This document shows, in pieces, positions 48,701 through 62,746 of a stretch of 64,000 bases of DNA (positions are counted from its first letter, which is position 1; each line of letters opens with the position of its first letter). The notes below the pieces were generated by a model. That model had not been told where the DNA came from and did no database searches. It saw only the letters and a list, made by a program, of their open reading frames with translations. The DNA is from Pelecanus crispus (taxonomy: Eukaryota > Chordata > Aves > Pelecaniformes > Pelecanidae): the NCBI RefSeq assembly GCF_030463565.1, contig NC_134643.1:82209721-82273720 (forward strand), given 5' to 3'. The position numbers and the translations under genes were made by a program.

Positions 48701-51700
48701 ACTGCGTATTGGCCGAGTCTTCTTAAGAGATGGTGCCATCTCTTGAAGCTCATTGTGGTCTTAAAGGTTCTGGGAGCAACGGCTTTTTCCTGCACCTGAA
48801 GTCAATGAATTTTTCTCATGTATTTACTGTGGGTTAAGAAGGACATGTAGTCAGTCACTGTGGGTCTGTTAACCTGAGGTGAGTTGCTAAGACCCAGTAG
48901 TTTATTCATGCATCTAAGCCCTAAGAGTGCATTTATTCTCTGTTGGCAGTGGGAAGGAGCCCTTACAGTAACTGCGGATTCCACTTATACCCAACATCAT
49001 GCTCTGGTTCAGGGACAGATAGCGGTAAAATACGAGCCAGATTTGTGCTCACCACTACCCAGATAGACAACCTTACCTCATCAGCATCTGCAGAGTGAGG
49101 GAACAGGTAGAGCTCTCTTCAAACAGGGCTATGCTGAAGCATACATGGAGTTTGCAACCCTCAAATCTGTAGAGAGGATGACCTTTCTGAAGAGGTGGGC
49201 AGGGTCACCTACAGTGAGAAATTAATCTTCCAGTGGCTGTGGGGTAGGGTCATCCGCAAGGCCCAAGGAGGACACAGCCTTCCTTCCACAGACCTGGGCT
49301 GTGCCGAATGAATTGTTGGGTTTGCCATGACCTTTTGACAGCCTGATTCTTCCATCTGTCTCCTCTGCTCTTGCCCATGGCCTGGTCTGGCTAATCAGAG
49401 ACACACACCACACAGTGGTCTGGCTACTGCCTCCTGGGCATAATGAGTGTAACACTCTGTTTGCAAATGGGTGCACAGTAGTTACGAGTCTCCTGTTATA
49501 GATGTAACTCTTCTTACCCAAAGGAAAGACCCACAGAGTTTTAAGTGTCTCAGAGCTTTATTCTATCCCTCTACTGACTGCTGTGACTACTAGGCAAAAC
49601 TCTAGATTAGCACTGATCTAAAAATGATGGCAGAACCCAGATCTGTCCCCAGGTGTGACTGTGGGGGCATGAAAAAGTGAGAGCAAGGAGAAGAGGGGCC
49701 GACCTCATTTCCATCTCTGCTGTCAAAATAGGTTCCACCTACTGGAGTTGTCCAAGAAGAGTGTGGAGAAGCTTGAAATACAGCTTTGCAGGTTGCTCAC
49801 CTTCCTTAATGGGGATTGAGTCTGTCCTTGGACATGGCTAGGCTGGACCCTTTCCTGATTCAGAGGTAAAAAAATAGATGCTTTCTCCCACATACTTACA
49901 TTAATTTTTGGCAACACCAGACCCTGCCCACAACATCAGCATGCTATTCTCCTCGACATAAGGAACGCAGGACTTACCAGGGCTGGTTTGCCATGGTGGG
50001 TGTTGACAGATAAGCTGTGGTGAATCTCACGCTTGGCTGATATCTCTGCCCATCTCTTGGAAGTTCTAACCCTCTCCCCACCCAGCATCCTCTCCCCCAC
50101 AGGGAAAACGTGCCAGCAGCTTCAGTGAGGACTCCAGCAGCTTAGCTTACCCTCTCACTAGCAGTGAGCACAGGTTCTCCTAGGAGGAGAACCTTAGGGG
50201 TTTTTTGTTGCTTCTATATGAAAAGGTCATATAGAAATGAATTCTTCATATTAAATCTTGCAAAAGCTGCTTTTTCAGCACACAGAGTGAGAAGTTAATA
50301 TGGTAACAGGATGCACTGGGATGTGAGAGTGCCTGTCATATGGCTCTCGACCCTTTTCAGTAACATGGAGCTGGTCCTCACATGACACAGGTCACCTGTG
50401 CCAGACAGTGACAGAGAGTGGGGTGGCACTGGCGGCCAATAACCATGCCAGGGATAGAGTTGCCAGAGATCGGAAGATGCTTCCAGGAGGACTTACCTGA
50501 TAGGAATAAGAGGAGACCTGAATGAGCAATAGGAGAATGTTCCCATGGGCCTCCATCAGAGGATATAGCCAGTAGTGAGAGTATTTCATAGTCTTCCTAT
50601 ACTAACTTTGCTGGAGGAGCTGGGAGGGCTGAAGGCCATGCAAAGCCCATAGTTAGGTTGGAAATGCCTGGTGCAGATATGATTGTTGGAAGGGATGTCT
50701 CAGCTGAGCTAGGCTCAGGGAGGACAAAAGCAGGCTAGAGCAAGCCACTGAGGCAAGATGTTGGCCTGCTGATAACCCCTGAACTGGAGATATCTTCTTG
50801 GGCAGGGTGCCAGCTGCAAGAACTGTGTTGGCTGCCTGTCAGAGGGGAGAATCTAGGGAATAATGGAAGCTGCTAGAATGGAGAAAACCCAAACACACAA
50901 GCGCTGCGTCATGTTTTGGTGCTGGGAGAACTATGTGTGTGGTGGGGAGGGCGAGCAGACTGTACTTGAGGACGTTAGGGTGTTATTCTGCATTGTGTGA
51001 TTGAAATTGCTCTCTAAATTGTTTAACACCTAAGGGGGGATGCCTGCTGGGGCTGCAAAGGAAAATGCAGATGGAGATTATATGGTGTGACCCAGATGGG
51101 GGAATTGCACTGCACAGCTTTGCAAACAGAGGCTTCACAGGAGAACTGCGGGGGAGTAAGAGTCTGCAAGCTCTTACTTTAAGCTAAGGAGCAGAGCTCC
51201 CCAAACGTGTCTAAGGCATAGAAATTCCTCCCCTTACTGACTCATCTGAGACCAGGATGTTTAAAATAAACTCGTAAATCAAGCTTCCAGAAATCTATAT
51301 TTAGACACCCGAATAAAGATTAGCTTTTAAGGATGCCTCTGGGTTGGCATGCAATTTTTCTGCAAACCAAGCCACTCATTTAAGTGATTAACAGTGGCTT
51401 TAACAACAAATCTTCAAGAACCACATTTGAACAACTTTGCCAGAACGAATTGGCTATGAATCCTGCCTCATGCACACAAACGGTCCTTTGAAAGCAGAAG
51501 GCAGTTTTACTTCTCCACTGCTCTGTGGAGCCAACATACTGTTTGACATGCTGGAAGCCAGCTGGATAAATGAAAAATATTGCTATGCATTCTTAGAGAG
51601 TATGTGCCTGAATTAGCAAAAACAGAATAGCCTTCTTGCCTCTGCTGGCTACAGATAAGCAAAGATTACTATGCCTGTGGTGTTTCCCTAAGTAGCTGCA

Positions 51701-52250
51701 TCCAGACACCCACACAGAAAAAGGGAGACAATGCTTTCAGAAAGGATGATTTCGAATTAATGACTGAAAAATACAAAAGCAGCTGTTTTAGTGCAATAAC
51801 ATGAGGAAGGAAGAAGCTGTTGGAGTGTATCTAGAGAGAAAAAAACCACAGATGGGCAGATTGATCTGCTCCATCTCAGTAAAAGTGATTTTCTGCTTTC
51901 ATCAAACTGGTCATATCAGGGGATTGTTTTAAGACAAATAAGTGGCATAATTTAAAAATAATGAATATAGGTAGACAAAACATAGATTTGTGTAGAAAAT
52001 ACAGAGAGTTATTCTGCAGTCATTCTACACACCTCTCTGCTTTCAGCAGAATCAGCTTAAAATTCAAGCCCTGCAGAGCATTAGCTCCTGAGGAATGAGT
52101 CCTCCTTGCTAAAACCCGAGGATTTTAAATGCACATAAGTAAATACACAGAAGATCATTTGCTGGAAAAGACCGTGTTGCTTGTCTCTGCAAAGAGAACT
52201 ATCCCTTTAGCCACAGCACTGTTCAGCACAGCACCTATCCATCCACATAC
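45719..52250. other. Gene-free stretch, probably GPR19 5' intron
   Basis: Short chance frames only, none over 100 codons and none with recognisable motifs. No RNA gene or transposon recognised. Confidence 0.5.
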
Positions 52251-52251
52251 C

Positions 52252-52860
52252 TGCTCCAAAGCATAATCCCAGAGGCGCCGGGCTCGTCCTTTCTCTGTGT
52301 GTAATCCCAAGCGAAGGCACCCCTGGGAAGGCGCCAGTCATCCTGGAAGCCAGGGAGTACGTTCGCGTCCGTAGCTGCCCGCGCCCGGATATTTTGTAGG
52401 TCTGGCTGAGGGCGAAGGGATGGGGTATTCGACCCCTCTTCTTTGACGGAGGAAAAAATGACGTTTCGCAGGGCTGGCTGCTGCCACCAGTCTCTTTCTG
52501 TGTCATGTGGGACGCGGATCATGTGGCTGTCCCTCCCCAGGACCCAGCCGCCCCGGGCCCTCCTTTCCCCCCCAACTCTTCTCCCTCCGGCCCCCGCCGC
52601 GGCGGGGCCCGTCAGCACCACGGACAGCGGCCGCCCCGCCGCCCGCCCCGCCGCCCCACCGGCCGGGCCCCCGGCCGCCCCCGCGGGGCAGCCCCCCGGG
52701 CCCCGCCGCAAGGCCCCGGGGGGCCAGGGGGAGGGCAGCCCCGGGGCCGGGCCGCCCCCCGGGCTGCTGCGGGGTTTGGCTGCCGGCGCTGACGTCCTGG
52801 TTGCTATGGCGAGGCGCAGCTGCTGCAGAGGATGCTTTTCCTCCGCGATGGTCGCCATGG
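52252..52860 (-). other. Candidate distal first exon of GPR19
   Basis: On the minus strand a consensus donor (GGAGCAG then GTATGT) cuts between 52252 and 52251, just downstream of the CpG island in that direction. In mammals GPR19 has non-coding 5' exons far upstream of its single coding exon and its promoter lies toward CDKN1B, which fits. A 207-codon frame is open across here, but its composition reflects GC-rich DNA and no domain is recognised, so the exon is taken as a leader. The exon start is not defined. Confidence 0.4.
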
Positions 52861-52900
52861 GACCCCGCCGCTTGGGAGAAACGGGGCGAATGAATAGGGA
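52440..52900 (-). promoter_or_regulatory. GPR19: CpG island, probable distal GPR19 promoter
   Basis: The strongest CpG island in the window, most extreme at 52540-52800. It carries a CRE-like TGACGTCC at 52790-52797, an X-box-like GTTGCTATGGCGAG at 52800-52813 and a second X-box-like GTCGCCATGGGACC at 52851-52864. No gene other than GPR19 is known here between CREBL2 and CDKN1B. A transcript on the plus strand from the same island is also possible. Confidence 0.6.
52790..52813 (-). promoter_or_regulatory. CRE-like and RFX X-box-like composite
   Basis: A CRE-like element (52790-52797) is separated by 2 bp from an X-box-like element (52800-52813). On the minus strand it reads X-box then CRE, the arrangement of an RFX plus CREB pair. 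The motifs are seen; binding is inferred. Confidence 0.5.
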
Positions 52901-52929
52901 GAAGGAGGTGGAGGGAATATTTAATTAGC

Positions 52930-55900
52930 TTCCTCTGGGAATTTGTGTTCTTTTTTTTTATTTATTTTAATTTTTTTATTCCCACGTAGGTAATGAAACT
53001 CGTTAGGAAGAAAAGAAGAATCAGACTGCTTGGTCCACCCATTTAGCACTGGGAACCTTTTTTTTTTTTTTTTAAAAATTTTACGGGGAATGGCACTGAC
53101 ACCATTTCCTTGTGTTCTCTGCCACATACACTTTATTAAGCAAAGCAGAGTAATCACAACCACCCCCAAATCTCAGTGAGCAGTCTCTCACAGAAGTCTC
53201 TCTTCTTTGTCCCACAGAAGTATGACGGGATTGATAAATTATATTACACTGTAAGTTTAAGGCAGGAATGTATCATTTGAGTCCTGACAAACTTTCTGCC
53301 TGTGAACTAAGCAAGAAAATTTTTTGGCACGTGGATTTCCGCTATTCCAGGATTTCTCATTAGTTGCATGGCTAAACTGAACCGACAAAGGCTGACTCAA
53401 AGGCTGGGTATTTTCCTTTGTTTTCCGTCATTTTTCAGTGGAGAACTCCAAGTATATTTTTATAATTTTTTGCTAGACTTCTTTAGGGCAGTGGAGAAAA
53501 AGTACAGTTGCTTATTGAAAGTTACTTTCAAGGAAGAACATGGAAATAAACAGTGTTTTTTTCCAAGTAATTACTGCTGTATAGCTTCATTTCTTGTATT
53601 TTGTATTTTTAAGCTACATTACATGCAGTGAAGCAGGTATCCTGGGAATCAAGTCTCAATTATGGAATAGCTTCTATACAAAGTATGGTTTGAATAGACT
53701 AGGACTGTTTTGCCCAGTCAGAAATGGGTAAGGTGTGGGCAGATTTGATAGAATGAATGACATGGAGAGTGTGAAGAGGGGCTGTCTGTTCATCTTCCAA
53801 CAGAAGAACTTGGAAAGGGGGCATCAGATGAAGGAACCTGGTTCAGAACATGCAGAAGGGGGGGTGGGGGGTGGGGGGGGGGGTGGGGGTTGTCCCCAAA
53901 GTGTCGGTGTAGCTCTGTGGGGCTCTTTGTTAAAGGATGTTGTGAGTACAGAATTTCACTTGAATTTGAAGGGAGATTGAACAAATGTTTGGAAAAGTGC
54001 TAAATAGACCTAAACTGTCCTAAACAAATAAGCCACATCACTTTCAGAAAATCACCTGAGCTCAGAACAGTTGGATGTTGGAAGAACTCTTGGAGAAAAT
54101 ATTGTGCTGGGGTTTAGTGAAAGGTATCTTTGTAACCAAGACAATAAATAACTTTATAAAGTTTGAGGTGGGAGTATGGTTTTCCATCTACATCTACATC
54201 AGGTAGAGGGTGGCAATGGTAATGGCAGCTTGACTATACACCAGCTTCATTTCCAGGTATTTCACACTGTGTATTTCAAACTTTGTTGATTTTTCCCAGC
54301 AAGTTTCCTGTCTTTCTGTTTTCCTTCCTGTGATTATCCCTGTCAGAGAAAGATAATCCTTACTTTTCACCTTCTTTCAAACTTGGTTTCACTGACAGCG
54401 AAGGAGGGTGAAGGAAGGTTGCTGATGTGTGTTGATGGAGTGTTGCACAGGGACATGGAAACTGCCGGACTGACTCACACAATTGTTCTTCTAATATAGG
54501 GATGCAGCCTTTGGCAGTGGTAGATGCACAGTGTTTTGGAAGAAGCCATGAAAACCTGACAGTTGTTTTGGGAGTTCACTTTCTCTTTCTTGCCACACAG
54601 ACATAAGGATCAAGGCTTGAAATATGAAGTGATATTAGTTTCTCATGAGCTTAGCTCGCACTGTCTACTCTAGTGGCTGCTGAATTAATCAAGCCTTTAT
54701 AAAATCCAGGTACATCATTTCAGTATGATAAACTGGAAGAGGAGCGAGGATGTACACCTCATTCAGCATTTCCAGAGAGCCTGAAACATCAGTTGTTCTT
54801 ATTATTTGGAGACTCATTTCTCTGAGTCTCCAAAGCGTTAGGTCCAAAGACCTAAGTGTTTTGTCAAGTTTGTCCCAAGTGACCCAGATTATCCCAAATC
54901 TGATGTCAATTGTTCCCAGAGCCACAGCTGCTGTTGATTACTTTGGAACTGCTTTTGCAGGGCAAAGAAGTTTTTGCTCCATATCGATTTGTTCTGAATT
55001 GTGCATTTGTTTGACCAAAGCTGGAAGTAAATCTCAGATTCATTTTTTGACACCTGTCACATTCCTGCTATTAAAGAATCTTCTATTCCTGTCAATGAAT
55101 CTGGCGACAAACCCCATCAGGTCCCCCAGCTGACACCTGACTGGGGACAAAAAGGCACTCTGTGCACTCAGTGCTAAAAAGTTTGCTTTAGTGAGTGCAG
55201 GGAGGCAGGAAAATAAACCGTATAAAGAGATATGAGGTAATAGGTGCAAATCAAAATACATGGCATGTTGTGCCTTCTGTGTATTGGGACCATTATGCCT
55301 GAGGTGATGCATACGGAGTCTGTGCTTGTAGGGTCAGGTAGTAGGAAAGCAGTTGTGATTTATGCACGGGGCCAAACTCTGATCCATCCTGAGCCTTTCC
55401 ATTTTGTTCAGTTGGACCAAGCTCTGGAGCTCAGTAGACAAGGGTCACTAGCCCTGGAGGGCTGAAGGCAGCTGAGGTTGCATAAGAAAAACTCAGTCTT
55501 AAATTCCTGCCTTCATTGATGACTCAGATGTGCAGTTTGGGATACATCATTTAACCTTTCTGGGCCAAATTCTGCTCAGGACCACTGGAGTAAATTCAGG
55601 GTGACTCCACTGAAGCCACATGGCAAAGCCCAACCTCCCAACCTGTTACAAGTTAAATGCGTCTCCACTGGCTGTCCTAGGGCTGAACTTGGCTCAGGGA
55701 TTTGAGAACTCAGTCCAGTGCACAAATGGCTCCATATTATCTAACAATGCTGCATTTCAGCCTGGTTTTGTTTGAGGGATGGGTGGGTGACTTGGTGTAT
55801 GCCTCAGAGAGGATCCCTCTGGGCTTTTAGATCTGATGTGAATTGTGCCCCTAAAGGGTAGCCCATCAAGGGTTGGGTTTTTTTTTTGGTTTTGTTTGTT

Positions 55901-58900
55901 GTTTTCATCTGTTTAAATCCCAACAGTGGTTCAGAGAGTAGTGAGAAATATCCCACAGCTGAGCTAAAGCCATAGCTTTGCTTAGCTTTGCTCAGGCCCC
56001 TGTAAGGCTCCTAAGCACAGACCCATGAAGAGAAAGGGAAACTCTGGGATAACAAGCTCTGAGGACACCTTATCTCTGCTTGGTGTCGGAAATAGTAAGC
56101 TGCCCAGAGGAAATATGACTCACTCTTACTTGTGTTCAGAAAAGTGGGGGAATGCCTGCGTTTCTGTTTAATCAAAGCTTAATATGAACGAGTTTTCTTT
56201 GTCTCCTCCCCAAGCATTACATGCAAAGCAGCATTCACTGGCTTTTGAAGTTAATATACTGTATTATGCATTCTAATAGCTGACATTTCAGGTGACATAC
56301 ATGCACCTCTGTGCAGCTGTGATGAGTCAGATTTCTGTGCCTGTGGTTGCCATGTCTCCTGCATTCTTAAATTAATGCATATATTTGAAACAGGGGGAGG
56401 ACTGCTGCTGAAGCATTCATTCAGAAGCAGCGGTAAGATCTGTACCTGCTTTAAAGAGGAACTCATTTCCCTGGAGACACTGATCCCGTGCCTCTTACTC
56501 AGCAACAGTTTCCAATCACGCTGTGATGTCAAAGTCAGGTCTGCAGGATCAAGACAGAGAGGATTTCTGGCAATGCCAGTCAGGGAATCCTTAAACAGGG
56601 GGAAGAGCTGTAAAGGATGCTATGGCAAGCACAGGAAGCATGGATAATCCAGTGCGAAGGAATATGAAGTCACAATTTATTATTTTAACCTGATACACAC
56701 TCCTAAATTTGAACATGATTTTTTTTTTTCCCCCCAAGACTGAATGGGAGATCTTTTTTGGATTGTTTGGGTACCTACCTTCCACTTAGCAGAGCAAAAA
56801 AAAGAGGTTTTACTTTCCTGCTGCAGAGCAATCATTTTTTCCTTTGAATTAGTGAAAAAGAGGTGACAGAAATGATCTATTGTAGTCACAGTGAGTCAAA
56901 GAACTAGAGCTTACATTGCGGGCATTGTGTGGACTGGAACTGGTGATGTGAGCTTGCCTTAAGCCAAACCAAATCAAACAAAATAAAACAACCCACACCA
57001 AACCCCAAATCTATTAATTGCTTTAATCTGCCTACCTTCAGGTAAGAAGAGTGGGCCACTGCAGGCTTCCAAGGCTCTTCTTAGAAGATCTATCCCCATT
57101 ATAAGTTTAACATGCTTATCAATAAGCAGGATTGGTTTCCCACAGTGTTAACCCAGCTTTATATCAACATTGCTCTGCTGGGCTGCAGAAATGTGAACTG
57201 GCTATATTGAAGGGTCTCCTGAAAATAGGATGGTAGCTTTGCTTTCAACATAGGCTTGCTATGTTGAAGAGAGTAATACTTAAACATATTTCCAAAATCT
57301 GGGCCAAATTCTGATGAGCTCTATCTTATGCTTGGGGAAACAGAAGCAAAAGTAAGTGAAATCCTAGATGTTGGTAGAGCTGTAAATTGAGCCCTTATCA
57401 ACCTGGTCAACACAGAAAGCATGCTTCTCTCTTGGCCTAGGCAAATAAAGAAATAGGACATTTTACTTTTTTTAATAATTACTCACATGCAGTTCTTGAG
57501 TTTTCCCAGTAAGGGAATCTAAACTGGAAAGATTCCTCATAAAAACACTCTCATAAGCATTTTTACATGTTCACATTTAATGCATTGGCTATTTTCAGGT
57601 ATGTTTTGTAAAATCCTTGCCTTGTTATAGTCAGTGGCTTGTCTCTGTTTCAGTGAAGGAGGGCCAAGGACTTCCCTGCACAGCTTGAACCCACACGAGG
57701 CCCCAATGACCTTCTCATCTTACATACTTCTTTCTCATGCTTCCTTTTTAAACATGTAGATACTTGCCTGTGCTATGATGGAGTTCATTCAGCAAATACA
57801 GCATATGGCTTAGGAGTTCTGTATGCTCTAATTATCCTTGTTCACACCCCTCTGGTCAAGCCTGGCTGACGACGGTGGCTGGAATATCAGGTCCATCTGT
57901 TCCCTCCAAAAGATGCAATCAAATGGCTTTAGCTAGGAAAATACACCCAAGAAGTGCTACAGGCATGTTTGCTTTCAGCCTGATGGCAGTCTCATTAAAA
58001 TCAATAAAAAGACTCCCACTGACTTCGGTAGGGAAATCATTTCCTACTCTGGAATTGTCTGCTTGAGTTACACAGAAGAAGAAAGGTCAGGCTTTATCTT
58101 AATGTTACATATATAAATAACTTATTACAGGATTAATAACTGATGACTCAATTCTTACAGAGCCTGAAAGGTCAAAGGGCTGCTTACAACAACTGATAAA
58201 ACACCCTTGACTGATGTTCTCACAGCACCCATGATAAATGCTGCTGATAGGCATATCACGCTTATCCATCAGTCTTTTATGCACTACTTATGAACGCCGT
58301 ATCATTATAAATCTCTACTAGGAAAACAAGTAACTTCTGTGTCAGAAAGCTGTGCACAAAGTTTGGAAACTCAAGTCTCTTTTGACATCTACAGAACACT
58401 CGACTGGTGAGTTGAATGTTACTTCAGTTGTGAAATATATTTCTGGGAGAATATGAGATACAAAGCTTTGTGGCTGGAGCAAAATGTGGCATTATAAAGC
58501 CAACTTCTTTTCTGGCTTAGCTTTACCATTATAAAAAAAATAGGGAACTGATTTCAAACAAAAATATAACAAATGAAAGACAAGCCCCAAGAATGGACAC
58601 TGGGTTTTGCCACATATTGGCTGTTGTTTCCTCTGACCTCTGGATTTGCTCTTAAAAATGAGTGCAAGGTTATTATGTATGTCTATTATAAAAATAGCCA
58701 TCATCTGTCACTCACTAGGGACACCAGATTTTCTTACTTGAACAGATATGGTAATTTCTTTCCCCCCACTGTGCAATAAACTCTGAGGTTATTTGTGAAG
58801 CACTCCAGCCCTTAGTTTGCATCCTATCTCACTGGGAAGAACTTAAATGGGGTCACCCCTTTGAAGTGTCAGCAGCAGCGCTGCTGGACTCAGGCCCTTT

Positions 58901-61900
58901 GTCTTCCCTGGGCAAAGCAGTGGCTGCATACCAAATCCCAGTGTCAAAGGCAGAATGGGGACGCTGATGATGCAGGACACTGGGGGTGACCACGAGGACA
59001 CCAGCTCTGGCTCTGCGCCAAGCTTGTGGGCAGCGAGGCTTTGGGAAGTGGCGATAACCAGGATGACCCCTTCTGCTTGCGGAGCACAAGATGGATTTGG
59101 CGGGGAAACACTTGTGTCAGGAGGCACTTTCCTCTCTGGAGCATCAGCTCAGTGCCCAGTTCATTAATCCTTCCTGGGACAGGTTCAGGTTTTACTCCTT
59201 GAGCCACTTTCTGAAGGCTGTTAGGAGCCAGGAGAGCTCACAAGTGTGCGGCTCAGAGGAACGGCTCTAGCAGTGCCCTGGCAGCTCTTAGCTTGCCTTG
59301 GGGAAGGGCGGAGAAGGATGCACGTTGCAGGGACTTCCACCTCTCCCCTATCTCCCCAACAGATTTTCACAGTTATGGCAGAGAAAATTCTCATATGCAT
59401 AAAATTTTACAAGAGAGAAATGTACTCCAAAGAGACACAGAAAACAGTGGGCATAGGTGGTTATTTTTATTTACTGTCTATATTCAGCGTGCTTTTGGGA
59501 CAGTGATGTTGAAAGGGACCTGTTCCTTTTCCCAACCTTCTGGCTGAGAAGGCTGCACCACAGTGAATTTGACTGGAGTGGCTTATAAACCAGAAATGAG
59601 ATGCTGCCTCCCTGCACGAGAAATCTGCCAAGGCTGCACTTGCACTTTCTTAGTGACACTCCATTGTCACTTTTTACGCTTTCACCAAGACAAAAACCCA
59701 CAACAGTTTTGCATCATTACTCTGTAAAAATGCTCCCTCCCTGAAGAAGGAACTTATCTGCGATCCCATACACGGCGCTTCGGAAAGAAAATCAATGCTG
59801 CCCTCCTGCGGCCTCGGGCTCTCCATGCCAGGAAGAAGCTGCAGATGTCCATCAGCCTCTCCAGATGGTTTTTCTGCTCTGGAGGGAGAAGGGAAAGCCA
59901 CCAGGCAGTGTGATTTCCACACTGGGGTTATCCAGACCTCCTCCCATTCTCACACCTAAATAAGGTGCCTGAGTTTGAAGCCCCATCTAGTAAATCAAGG
60001 AATGATAACAGCTTAACTGAGCTGTTCCTCATTGCCCTTTGGAGGAACTTGCCTTCTTCCCTTGAGTAGATGGTGAACTCAAGACTCAATGCAGAGGCAG
60101 CAGCCTGAGTAGCCATTGCTGCCAGCACATCTTCTGGACAATGATGGTGCCGACCACAACTGGGCTTCCCTGAATCCCATTTTTTATCCACAGTGCCTAT
60201 TTAGGACTTCTCAGTGACTGGATGTAGAAGGTGGTAGCTCTTCAAGAGGCCTTACTATCTCATTTATCTTCCTTGTTTCACACAAATACTCCCGTTCCTT
60301 GTACTAAAAATCTCCAGGCCACTGCTGATGACCTGTGTCTGCTGGGCACTGAGGGCCAGAGATGCCTGCACTGCTATAACAAGACCTCAGTTAGGGAGGA
60401 TTTTTAGTGGAGGAATGTCGAGACAACAGCAGTTGCAAATTAAACAAATGTGCTATGCTGGGTGACAGCTGGCAAGCTGGGGAGGTGGTGATGCGTTAAA
60501 CAGGGCTACATTCTGTACTAAGTTTAAGTCTGGAGTAACCGCCCTGAAATAAGTAAAGTAACTTTGGACTGACTGTTTTATTGGAGAGCAGAAGCTGTCC
60601 TTGGGATTATGTCAAAAAATGCAGCAGATTAAAAGTTTCAGGAAAAGTTCAATCAAGCCAGAATGAAATCCAACAGCTCCAATCAACCCTTTCTCCTCTT
60701 TTCTAGTAGCATTTCTGAGGCTGGCTTCTTACACCACATTTCTCTATTTTTAGAGGGATTTATGGATTTGCTTTTATAAAAGATGCCCAGACTCTGCTCT
60801 CATTTACACCATTGCATGCCTGCCTGTTTCAACGAGTTCAGCTCTACTTGATCTTAAGTAGACAAGACAAAAAAATCACAACTAGGCTTATTGTAGCTGA
60901 GCATCAGGTGAACCAAGAGATGTGCCTGTTTCAACAGACACCTTGAATGCCATGAACAGAAAGACAACCAGGCTGACTTCTGTCCTCATAAGTAAATCCT
61001 GCTAACATCAACAGATCCTGGGAATGCACATCTGAGGACAGAATTTGGCATCTCTTGCCTCTTCCCCTCCTCCAGCTTTGTAGTTGGGAAGGGAAGCCAA
61101 GAGTCACAAGGAATCACTACAGAGGGCAAGACTGTTCTTGCAGGAGTAGGTTTTCTATTTTTTGACTGGATTTTAATGCTTATCAGATGTGAAGTTCATA
61201 GGAGGAATAATGAAGCCCAAGCGAAGTATTATTTATGCTGAGAAATGGTTGGGCATGCAAGTATGTTGGTGCTGAGGGACCATACTTGTAGCAGATTAAA
61301 ATGTATTACATATAGTTAGGATTATAGTTAAGGTTGGCTTAGGGTTGCCACCTTTGAAATAAAAAAGGCATGTTAGCCACATGGTCACTGTGCCTGCTCT
61401 GTATGTGTGTACTGGCTTTAAGAGCAGTGGACAAATTTGTAACACCCCAGCTCACTGCTGGCGACCTTGTGCTGGGGCCATGAAATGAATTACTGGCCTT
61501 GCCTCAGCAAGCCAGGTCTCACGCTACCCCTTCTGCCAGGGTCTACGTGTTCTGTTGAAATTCAGCATGTGTTTCATGGTGACGATACTATTTCTCTTCT
61601 TCCAAACCAGCATTGTTCAGAAAAACATCTGCTGATATCAGCATTCCCAGCCTTGGTTTGCAAATGAACCAAAGTTTTGCTGAAATCGATGGTACTGCAC
61701 TAGTTTGTGTTAGCTGGTGCTCTCTAGCAATGAAGTTATGGGAATTTTAAAATTCTCAGGAAAGGAAAATTGAGTCAGATGTCTCCCCTGTTGTTGTTAA
61801 TACTGTCTGACCTTTTCTGCTGTACTTTCTCCTGAGCATCATTTTGCATGTGAGCACTTTAGGGAAGAGGAGAGGAAGGAAGTAACATAATGGGCTCTTT

Positions 61901-62746
61901 CGTGAAATGAGGTGGATTAGGTGACTGATTTTTTTTGCTGTAGAAGACTGTAGATTTAGCACTGCAGACTTTACTCTTTTAAACTGTTTTGCCCTCCCTT
62001 AAACTGTGAATTTGGCTTAGAAAGGATTAAAAGGTAGGTATTTATACCTCTTTTCCTTTGCCCCAGCATAGTCTAAATGCCTGGGTCAGGCTTTTACTGC
62101 AACCCTGAGCGTGCTAAAAGCTGTCTTGCTATCTTTTAAAATGAAAGCAGCCACAGGATATCAGTAGCGGGGCGATAGGAAAACCACCAGGTATTGTGCG
62201 ACCCGAGTTAATGCAGTAAGAGCTGGCAAAGCTGTCCTCTTGCATGTGGGGCGCTGGCTTGCTAGCAAAAGCATGCCTGACTATGGCACATATTGGTGCA
62301 CAGCTGTGTCTTGGGATGAAAGGGGTTACCTTTTGTGAGAGTTGCCTCTGGGTTGTAGTGCTTATACCTGAGTGAGACTTCTGCTCATTTAAGTTTAAAT
62401 CCTACCTTTCCACTTACACTGGATGGTGTATTTTTCTGTAAGGCGATGTGCCTGAGATCAGTGTAGATGCATGTGGTCTGTTAGGTACAAGTCTCTGCAG
62501 ATGGGAATGACGAATAATTTTATTGGAAGGGTTTGACTGAAAAAGTTTTGTCTGTAGTGCTTCTGACAAGACATAGATTGGTCCCAAGACGCCGAACAAT
62601 TGGGCTACCAAAATGCTGGCAATCAAGGAGAGGTGGGCTCCTGGGTGCTAATGTAAAGTCATGGTCTTCGTAACACCAGACACTACTTAAACAATCTGTG
62701 TGTCAGTCATTATCTATAAAGTACAACAGCACTTTTCCTGTCTTAC
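52930..62746. other. Intergenic DNA between GPR19 promoter and CDKN1B side
   Basis: No supported coding exon; no frame matches CDKN1B or any other protein recognised. It contains a T run (53058-53072) and a G-rich tract (53858-53890). No RNA gene recognised. Confidence 0.55.
53858..53890 (+). repeat. G-rich tract with quadruplex potential
   Basis: 33 bases of almost pure G interrupted by single T residues, with runs of seven, six and more G. It satisfies the usual G-quadruplex pattern many times over on the plus strand. It lies about 1 kb from the CpG island. Confidence 0.85.

Noticed and set aside
52235-52858. 207-codon minus-strand open frame in the CpG island
   Set aside because: Composition is Pro/Ala/Gly/Arg-rich as expected from GC-rich DNA, no domain is recognisable, and a splice donor cuts the frame near its end. 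Better read as promoter and leader exon.
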